Origin: a virus
DNA length: 47,233 bases
IMG/VR virus record: IMGVR_UViG_3300043411_002903
Coordinates: 1 to 47,233 of that record
Reading direction: 5' to 3' (one strand)
Positions within the stretch are counted from its first letter, which is position 1; each line of letters opens with the position of its first letter. Positions 1 through 6,541 of this stretch are shown piece after piece. The notes below the pieces were generated by a model. That model saw only the letters and a program-made list of their open reading frames with translations, did not search any database and was not told the DNA's origin. The position numbers and the translations under genes were made by a program.

Positions 1-11
1 AGGATTTTTTC

Positions 12-416
12 ATGAAACACAATAAAGTTGAAGTTATTTTAAAAAAAGCAAAAAGCTTGAATGATAAATCTTTATCAAGAGATTTGCGTAAAGCTGCTCT
101 TAATTCAATAACTAAGACGGCGGAAGGGATTTTGGAACAAATTAGACCAGAAAAATCTATCTTTGAAAAGAAAGTACTAAATGATGAAACCCCAGTTAAA
201 AAAAATAAGTCTGATTTAACAACAGATTCTCCAAGTAGGTCGTTGTCAACAAGATATTCTCCAGATCGGGTTGGTGTTCAAGCAAGAAGAATTTCTGATG
301 GAGTTATACAAGATCCAATTAGTAACAAAATTTATGATTGGAACGATGGTTTTACAACAGAGGATGGTGATGAAATTCAAGGTGGAAGTGTTTCTCTGCA
401 AACAGATTTAGGTTAA
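12..416 (+). CDS. hypothetical protein, 134 aa
   Basis: I do not recognise this family. The protein is small and hydrophilic, with a lysine-rich N-terminal half that is probably helical and an acidic, glycine-containing C-terminus. There is no membrane segment or signal peptide. An AGGA Shine-Dalgarno at bases 1-4 lies seven bases before the ATG, so the gene looks complete although the window starts just upstream. A strong hairpin terminator follows it, so it is probably the last gene of a transcript that begins outside the window. Confidence 0.7.
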   Translation: MKHNKVEVILKKAKSLNDKSLSRDLRKAALNSITKTAEGILEQIRPEKSIFEKKVLNDETPVKKNKSDLTTDSPSRSLSTRYSPDRVGVQARRISDGVIQDPISNKIYDWNDGFTTEDGDEIQGGSVSLQTDLG

Positions 417-450
417 AATAATAATTTTAAACTTAGTATAAAGTATAAGC

Positions 451-486
451 AAAAACCTGCTATGAGAATTTAGCAGGTTTTTTTTT
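451..486 (+). terminator. Rho-independent terminator
   Basis: A perfect 12-base stem (451-462 AAAAACCTGCTA with 471-482 TAGCAGGTTTTT) closes an eight-base loop and runs into a T tract. It separates the first gene from the next, whose AAGGA ribosome-binding site begins right at the end of the T tract. Confidence 0.9.
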
Positions 487-497
487 AAGGAAAAAAA

Positions 498-1223
498 ATG
501 AATAATAAACCAAATAAGGTTTTTTTACATCCTGAAAAAGAAGAAATAATGAGTCGTCTTTTATCGGGAGAGTCAGTTAAAGAGATTGAGGGATGGTTAA
601 AGAAAAAGCATCCTAAAAAAAGAAGACTATGGATTTCTTATGCTACATTACAAAAATTTAGAAAGGAGCATTTACACCTTGAAAAGGATATGATTGAGGA
701 CATTAAAGCTGCAAGAAAAGAGCAAGATAGTGAATCAAGTGTTCTTGAGAAGAAAGCATTAATATTATCATCTAATGCATATCAGCAAAAAATAAATGAA
801 ATTGTAACAACTAAATTAGATTCTGACCGTAAACTTGTTGAATTAATGAATTTGCTTGGTACAAGAATAGAATATTATTTCAATATGTTTCAAGATCCAG
901 GAACAAAGACAACATTAAAAGAAGATAAAATGTTTATGGAACTTCTAAATGTGCAACGAACTATGATTCAAGATTATAAAAAATATGTTGAGCGTGTAGC
1001 AGACCAAAGAATTGAACACAATGTAAATGTTACTGTTGTAAATGAACAAATAACTGTTCTAAAAAATATTGTCTTTGAAGTTTTGCAATCACTAGATCCA
1101 TCGTTAGTACCTTTATTTGTTGAAAAAATAAATGCTAGACTACTTGATGTAAATCACGGAACTTCTACTTATGATACTTATTTAAATGAGCCAAAAAATT
1201 TCGAGGTTTACGATGCCTACTAA
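498..1223 (+). CDS. putative terminase small subunit-like HTH protein
   Basis: The protein has 241 residues. Residues about 12-60 look like a helix-turn-helix: a helix ending in LLSGESVKEIEGWL, a basic turn, then a second helix containing ISYATLQKFRKEHL. A long, mostly helical region follows (about 65-210) that could oligomerise. This order, DNA-binding HTH followed by a helical oligomerisation domain, is typical of phage small terminases, which recognise the packaging site and load the large subunit. The terminase large subunit lies about 5 kb downstream on the same strand. The assignment rests on architecture and context only; another DNA-binding or virion protein is possible. AAGGA lies eight bases before the ATG. 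Confidence 0.45.
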   Translation: MNNKPNKVFLHPEKEEIMSRLLSGESVKEIEGWLKKKHPKKRRLWISYATLQKFRKEHLHLEKDMIEDIKAARKEQDSESSVLEKKALILSSNAYQQKINEIVTTKLDSDRKLVELMNLLGTRIEYYFNMFQDPGTKTTLKEDKMFMELLNVQRTMIQDYKKYVERVADQRIEHNVNVTVVNEQITVLKNIVFEVLQSLDPSLVPLFVEKINARLLDVNHGTSTYDTYLNEPKNFEVYDAY

Positions 1224-1464
1224 TGTAAAACTAAACCCTAGTGATTTAGTTACTGTTGAAGCCTTTAGAACTTGGATTAAAGAATCCTTGCCAAACTTAT
1301 ATTTTCAAAAAGAAATTCCTTATCAACATTTATTAATATATTTAGAGTATATAAGAGAATTAATTTCAGTAAACAAAGAGCTTGATTCAGCTTTTTGGAA
1401 TCAAATAACTAGAGACTTAGAATCTAATATCGAATCTTTAGAAAGGAATGATGATGAGTTTTAA
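1213..1464 (+). CDS. hypothetical protein, 83 aa
   Basis: I do not recognise this small, soluble, probably helical protein. I chose the ATG at 1213 over the in-frame ATG at 1186 because GAGG at 1203-1206 is well spaced for it, while the upstream ATG has no ribosome-binding site and lies deep inside the preceding gene. The start overlaps the end of the HTH gene by 11 bases and the end overlaps the next gene, so the three are probably translationally coupled. Confidence 0.65.
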   Translation: MPTNVKLNPSDLVTVEAFRTWIKESLPNLYFQKEIPYQHLLIYLEYIRELISVNKELDSAFWNQITRDLESNIESLERNDDEF

Positions 1465-2914
1465 TCAAGATTTAAAAAAAATAATGATTTTGTATCCTGA
1501 ATTTGAAGTAACGTCCCAAGAAGATTTTCGGGATTTAGTTAATATTCACAATGTTGCTGAATTTGTATTTGGACAAGAGCCTGACGCAAAATTAGTTGAA
1601 TCGGCATTTAACAATAGGGGTTTGATTAAACTAAATAATTTAAATGATTATTACTTTTTAATATTTAAATCAGCACGAAGTTATGAAAAAATTAAAAAGT
1701 TAGCTTATCCAAATGTAAGTAATATAGAAATTGACGAAGAATTTAATCTAGATAAATGGGCGGGATTAGTTCATAAAATTTATGATGCTGTATCATCTGG
1801 AGATATGAGTTTACATACGGCCATTAATTACTATGCAGATACCTTAGATAAGGGTAAAAATGAGGGCGAATCATTTAAAAGATGGGTTCACTATTATAAT
1901 AGTGGTGATCATAAAAAATATAGTGATTTAAAAAAATCTTTTAAAAAAGATGCATTTCAATTTCCATTAAGTGGACCTGGCTTTTACGGACCAGAAAACG
2001 CCATAGTTCCAGAACAAAATTTATCAAAATCTGATTCATCTAAAAATAAAGGTGATGATTATGCCGAATGGAAAAATAAATTGTATTCAGCAATAAGGCG
2101 AATTGATAAATTACTAAGACAAGGTGATGATATGGTAGATTCTGATGTTGCAAAAGATTTATCTGATTTATTACATCAATTTGATCAAGAAGTAAGGGCA
2201 TTAAGAATAAAAACAACGGCTGCAGATTTAGCATATCATTATGCCCAAAAGTTCAAAAAGAAAGGTTTTGATAATGGATACAATGAATTTATAAAATATG
2301 CCCAAGAAATTGATAAACAATTAATTCCAACTATTGAGGATACAAACCTACCATCTCCAGCTAAAGAAGGTCTGTCCGCTCAACCAAATGTTGAGAAAAA
2401 TGTAGAACCGTTGGCTGATGAATCATTAGAAGAAAAAAATACAGGGGCGAAAGAGGGCGAATATGAAAAACTAGAAGGTGATGTTAACCTTGGAGATGCT
2501 GTTGATAAATTAGAAGAAATCGCAGGTCGTTTATCTGACAGAAGAACTATAAGATTACTTGCTGAATTCGATATTATTCTTGATAAAATAGGTATTGCAC
2601 CAATGTTCCCTGAATTAGCAGAAGCGCAAAGTAAGTTAATTGACGGATATTCTTACGCATTAACTCGTGTCACAAAGATGTTAGGAATGTTATCTAGCGG
2701 AAAAAGCTTAATTGAAATTTCGAACGCAAAGAAAAAAGATTTAACCGAAAAGACGATGAAGGAAGTAAATAAATCATTTTTTGAAGAAGAAAACGAGAAT
2801 GAGGATGATGGTTCAAAGTCCATTCAAGAAGGTTTGGATTCCACTATTGAGCAACAACCTCAAGCTCCTCTCAGTCCAGTCGCTCAGGAAGTTTCTCCCG
2901 CGCCAGCAATTTAA
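1454..2914 (+). CDS. hypothetical protein, ~486 aa, glutamate-rich
   Basis: I do not recognise a family. Three consecutive in-frame ATGs (1448, 1451, 1454) follow AAAGG at 1442-1446; the third has the best spacing. The N-terminal 150 residues look globular, with aromatic motifs such as KRWVHYYNSGDHKKY. A central helical region follows, then an acidic Glu/Gln/Pro-rich C-terminus ending in APLSPVAQEVSPAPAI. There are no membrane segments. Its place in a packaging/head cluster and its disordered acidic tail would suit a virion or assembly protein, but that is inference only. Confidence 0.65.
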   Translation: MSFNQDLKKIMILYPEFEVTSQEDFRDLVNIHNVAEFVFGQEPDAKLVESAFNNRGLIKLNNLNDYYFLIFKSARSYEKIKKLAYPNVSNIEIDEEFNLDKWAGLVHKIYDAVSSGDMSLHTAINYYADTLDKGKNEGESFKRWVHYYNSGDHKKYSDLKKSFKKDAFQFPLSGPGFYGPENAIVPEQNLSKSDSSKNKGDDYAEWKNKLYSAIRRIDKLLRQGDDMVDSDVAKDLSDLLHQFDQEVRALRIKTTAADLAYHYAQKFKKKGFDNGYNEFIKYAQEIDKQLIPTIEDTNLPSPAKEGLSAQPNVEKNVEPLADESLEEKNTGAKEGEYEKLEGDVNLGDAVDKLEEIAGRLSDRRTIRLLAEFDIILDKIGIAPMFPELAEAQSKLIDGYSYALTRVTKMLGMLSSGKSLIEISNAKKKDLTEKTMKEVNKSFFEEENENEDDGSKSIQEGLDSTIEQQPQAPLSPVAQEVSPAPAI

Positions 2915-2930
2915 AGGGAATGGTATATAA

Positions 2931-4556
2931 ATGGGACTAAAAGAAACGCTAAAGATCATACAGGAAACATCAAATCTTTATTTGATAAACAAACCTTATA
3001 TCGTTGGTGGATTACCTAGAGATCTATATTTAGGTATCCCAAATGTAAAAACAACAGATATTGATATAACAACAAATTCACCTGAAGTTTTAAGATTAGG
3101 AATTCTTGTTGCTGATAAATTAAATGTCACATTTGAATTAGCAGATGATGGTCATTTAACTGTTTTTTCAGATAAATTCGATCTAGATTTTTCAAGTCAT
3201 TTTATATCAGATGATGTTAAAGAATATCTCAATGGAGAATTTGAAGGACTTGAAGAAGCGTTTAGTCGTGATTTTACAATCAATACCTTACATCAAGATT
3301 TAGTGACGGGAGAAATTTTGGACCCAACAAAACTCGGGTTTAAAGATATTGATAAAAAGTTAATAAAAACACCAGTCCCTGCAGAAATTACACTTACTGA
3401 TGATCCAAGAAGAATTTATAGAGCTATAAATTTAGCGGTAAGGTATCAATTCAATATTGACGATGAAATAAAAAGCTTTGTTATTGAAAACCCACATTTA
3501 TTTAAAGCTGACAAAATTAAAGATAAATATGTTGCCGTAAAAATTAATAAATCTTTAGATATAAACCCAAATTTAACAATTCAATTGTTAAAAGAATTTA
3601 ATTTATTTAACAATGTCCCATTATCTGGAAAGTTTAAAGATATCTTAATTAAAGAAAAATTATTGGTTGATTATTTAGATAATAAAAACCTAAAAACTGC
3701 CCAAATTAGATTGGCGAAAAATTGGAATGAATATATAGAACAAGGACCAGAATATTTAGAACTTAAAACATGGTGGCAAAATAATGCCAAAAATTTACCA
3801 GGAAATTATAATCCATCTTATTTAAGTTGGGAAAAATGGTATATGAAACATTATAGGGAGCAGTGGAATTTAAAACATAAAAGCCCAAATGAAACTTTAC
3901 TTTTTTTACAGGATGAATTAAACGGTTCAGGTATAATCAATCAGCAGGATCCTTTTGGTCTTTTAAACATGGAACATGTTAAAAAAGATTTTGAGCTGGG
4001 AATTGAAAATGTTATTATAAAACCTGGTGTTAATGTTGAAAACGTTTCAAGCGATGTTAAATATTTTATAAAAATATTAGGTGAGGAGGCTTTAAAACTC
4101 AAGTTGGAAACTCCTGTGATTACTAGTGGATGGAGATCAGTTGAAGAGCAAGCAAAAATTATGGCCACAAATTGGTTTAATAATGGCGGACAGAGAAATG
4201 GAAAACGTTATTTAATTGGCTTGTATGGAAAAGATTATGGTGGCAAAATTGCTGCTATATTTGAAAAATATGGCAATGGAGAAGAAGGTCAACGATTAGC
4301 TATTCAAGTTATAAAAAATCAACCAGTAGGAAGCAGCCATATTATGAATCCAGGAACAGCAATAGATTTAAGAATGACATCTGGAATTGATAAGATATTG
4401 AAATCGATTGTAAGTCAAAAAATATTTGACTTAAAGATAAAAGATGAAACAAATTATGCAGGACCTCATTACCATGTTAATGTCAAAGGTATTAAAAACA
4501 GGAAAAATTCGATAATGCAAAGAAAAGAAGCTGTGCTAAAGATAATTAACTACTAA
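2931..4556 (+). CDS. fusion: CCA/poly(A) polymerase-type nucleotidyltransferase + M15 zinc peptidase
   Basis: The protein has 541 residues and two recognisable enzymes. Residues about 20-180 carry the class II tRNA nucleotidyltransferase/poly(A) polymerase head: VGGLPRDLYLG (25-35), the metal-binding pair in TTDIDITT (D43, D45), a third acidic strand at FDLDF, SRDFTINTL (112-120) and DPRRIYRAINLAVRY (158-172). Residues about 345-520 match the M15 (VanY/D-Ala-D-Ala carboxypeptidase or L-Ala-D-Glu endopeptidase) fold: TSGWRSVEEQ (398-407), SSHIMNPGTAIDLR (468-481; zinc ligands H470 and D479) and PHYHV (512-516; H513 the likely third ligand). The first domain would add nucleotides to RNA 3' ends; the second would cut peptidoglycan stem peptides. 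The 180-340 segment is helical and may include a reduced RNA-binding neck. The frame is continuous with no sign of a join. A peptidoglycan-cutting domain in a virion-gene cluster suggests a particle-associated or lysis role; the RNA enzyme half is unexplained there. Confidence 0.8.
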   Translation: MGLKETLKIIQETSNLYLINKPYIVGGLPRDLYLGIPNVKTTDIDITTNSPEVLRLGILVADKLNVTFELADDGHLTVFSDKFDLDFSSHFISDDVKEYLNGEFEGLEEAFSRDFTINTLHQDLVTGEILDPTKLGFKDIDKKLIKTPVPAEITLTDDPRRIYRAINLAVRYQFNIDDEIKSFVIENPHLFKADKIKDKYVAVKINKSLDINPNLTIQLLKEFNLFNNVPLSGKFKDILIKEKLLVDYLDNKNLKTAQIRLAKNWNEYIEQGPEYLELKTWWQNNAKNLPGNYNPSYLSWEKWYMKHYREQWNLKHKSPNETLLFLQDELNGSGIINQQDPFGLLNMEHVKKDFELGIENVIIKPGVNVENVSSDVKYFIKILGEEALKLKLETPVITSGWRSVEEQAKIMATNWFNNGGQRNGKRYLIGLYGKDYGGKIAAIFEKYGNGEEGQRLAIQVIKNQPVGSSHIMNPGTAIDLRMTSGIDKILKSIVSQKIFDLKIKDETNYAGPHYHVNVKGIKNRKNSIMQRKEAVLKIINY

Positions 4557-4572
4557 TTATTATGGAAAAATT

Positions 4573-4836
4573 ATGAATTATTTAAAAATATCCAACAAAT
4601 CTACAGAAGATGACGATGACACAATAAGTTATCGGGAAGAAGATGAAAATAATGAAGTGGAATTACTGGAGGAAGGTGATTCTACTAACATTCCTCTAGA
4701 AGGTAGTGCTTTATATCCAAGAATATATGTTGGGGATTCAGCCACACCTTTGTCAGGTCAGTTTAACCAGTCAGAGTATGTAGATGACAATATTACTAGA
4801 ACGTGGACAGGTATCTTAACAAGTTATTATGGATAA
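4573..4836 (+). CDS. hypothetical acidic protein, 87 aa
   Basis: I do not recognise it. The N-terminal half is strongly acidic (runs of Asp and Glu between residues 10 and 37); the C-terminal half is richer in Gly, Thr and Tyr and ends TGILTSYYG. It lies 16 bases after the nucleotidyltransferase-peptidase fusion and overlaps the AAGGAG that serves the next gene, so it belongs to the same operon. Confidence 0.55.
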   Translation: MNYLKISNKSTEDDDDTISYREEDENNEVELLEEGDSTNIPLEGSALYPRIYVGDSATPLSGQFNQSEYVDDNITRTWTGILTSYYG

Positions 4837-4849
4837 GGAGAATATTAGA

Positions 4850-5890
4850 ATGACCGGCATTCTTATTACAGAATATAGTGAGCAAACTAAAAATGCACAG
4901 GTTCAAGCAGATTTCATTAAAGATCATGAACATGATTATGAGTTGTTTGATAATCCTGAGTCCTTAATAATTACATTTTCAGAAGAATCTGAATCTAATT
5001 TGTCCGAAGAAGCACATACGGATGACTCTTCCAATATGGAGTTAGATGAATTTTCAGAAGTTTCTTTTCATGAATATGAGGATGAATTAGAACCAATCGA
5101 TTCCGAAAACAAAGCAGAATTTGACGATGATGAATTGTTAGATTCTGGAGATCAAAGTGCCATGTCATTTAAATTACCTGGTGTTGTTGATTACGTAGAA
5201 GACGATTTGGAAGACGAAGAGGTAGATAAGGTTGATGATGGTAGCACAACAGATTGGGTAAATGATCGTGATGTTCGTCATTTCATGCCATATATCCTTG
5301 AAAAGGTTAATTCGATACCATCTCATGATGGTAAATCCACATTAGGATGCGAAAGAGCAATTCTTTATTTGGCAAATTTGAACAAAGAAATTTCAGAAGC
5401 GTTACGTTCTGATCCTAAAGCGTACTCAGGAATCAGTGACTCTGGAAGTCCACTTGATATTGAATCTTTAGAGAGAATTAGAATTAAAATATTGAAAGAT
5501 ATAACAACTCTAAAGGAGCATATTAAGACTCTTAACAAAAAGCATAAAAAGCCAACTAAAAAGAAATCAAATGATGATAGTATGACTTTAATAAAAGATG
5601 GTGATGTGCCCGCAGATTCAAGCAAAGTGGCTTCATTACCAAAAATTCAATTAGTAATGACTCCTTTTGAAAGAGCCATAACTGGTATGATTATTAATGC
5701 AACAGTTTCCGCAGGAAAATCTCTTGAAGATGTGTATGAGCAACTTAAAAAACAATATGATATAAGTGATAGAGAAGAGCTATCTATTTTTCAGTTACTA
5801 ATGGATATGGGTCAACCAATATATAAAGATAGAGGAACTCTAGGAACTGATGGTGAATCGGTTGATTTTATGAAAAATTATTTCGCATAA
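4850..5890 (+). CDS. hypothetical protein, 346 aa, acidic N-terminus
   Basis: I do not recognise this family. The ATG at 4850 is preferred over the in-frame ATG at 4829 because AAGGAG (4835-4840) sits nine bases before it. The first ~150 residues are extremely acidic. A helical stretch with a basic patch follows (about 210-235, TLNKKHKKPTKKKSND), then a compact C-terminal domain of about 90 residues containing DVYEQLKKQYDIS and MDMGQPIYKDRG. The charge layout resembles scaffold-like or histone-like phage proteins, but no function can be assigned. Confidence 0.65.
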   Translation: MTGILITEYSEQTKNAQVQADFIKDHEHDYELFDNPESLIITFSEESESNLSEEAHTDDSSNMELDEFSEVSFHEYEDELEPIDSENKAEFDDDELLDSGDQSAMSFKLPGVVDYVEDDLEDEEVDKVDDGSTTDWVNDRDVRHFMPYILEKVNSIPSHDGKSTLGCERAILYLANLNKEISEALRSDPKAYSGISDSGSPLDIESLERIRIKILKDITTLKEHIKTLNKKHKKPTKKKSNDDSMTLIKDGDVPADSSKVASLPKIQLVMTPFERAITGMIINATVSAGKSLEDVYEQLKKQYDISDREELSIFQLLMDMGQPIYKDRGTLGTDGESVDFMKNYFA

Positions 5891-5903
5891 AGGATATTTT
5901 TAA

Positions 5904-6533
5904 ATGAAGATAAATAGACTCGGAGATAACGAAGATTATAAAACAACTGCTTTTTGGCTTTATGAATTTGGATACGATTTAGCTAAAAATGCTAAAGAAA
6001 TCGATTATCTTCGAGATTACCTTAATACACTTCAGGTCAATAAGAGTTTTAATACAATTGATGAAAAGATAGCAGATTTACGTAATCGTGTAGGTTTAGA
6101 TTTAGCTATAAAAATATCAAATGAAATTAACAAAGATAATATATCTTCAGCATCAAAAGAATGTGAATGTAAAAATAATACTAATGAAAAGTGTTTGTGT
6201 AAAGTAAAACAAGCATCAATGCATTCTGAGAAGGATGTTTCAACTATGAAAAATATTTTGGAATATATTCAAGATATGATCAAAAGTGAACCGCACTTAA
6301 ATGCTGCTGTAGTTATTTCTAGATGTGAAAATGAAAATGGTTTAGGTTTTGATTATTTATCAAAAAAAATAGACCAAGGAAAATTAATAAAATATATAGA
6401 TAGCTTATTAGATAAAAATAAACTATCTGAACATCAAAACGTTAGATATACTCCAGCGGTTGTTGATAATGATTATAGCGTAGAAGATATTTCAGCAGAA
6501 TATTATAATCATGCGGAGCCTTCACATTATTAA
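5904..6533 (+). CDS. hypothetical protein with CxC-x7-CxC cluster, 209 aa
   Basis: I do not recognise it. The protein is mostly helical. A central Cys cluster (C87, C89, C97, C99) could bind one metal ion, which is an inference from spacing alone. AAAGGA precedes the ATG. It sits directly before the terminase large subunit gene with a gap of eight bases, so it is co-expressed with packaging genes. Confidence 0.65.
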   Translation: MKINRLGDNEDYKTTAFWLYEFGYDLAKNAKEIDYLRDYLNTLQVNKSFNTIDEKIADLRNRVGLDLAIKISNEINKDNISSASKECECKNNTNEKCLCKVKQASMHSEKDVSTMKNILEYIQDMIKSEPHLNAAVVISRCENENGLGFDYLSKKIDQGKLIKYIDSLLDKNKLSEHQNVRYTPAVVDNDYSVEDISAEYYNHAEPSHY

Positions 6534-6541
6534 GGTTTTTT

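Noticed and set aside
1186-1212. Longer N-terminus for the 83-residue protein
   Set aside because: No ribosome-binding site precedes ATG 1186, while GAGG is well placed for ATG 1213.
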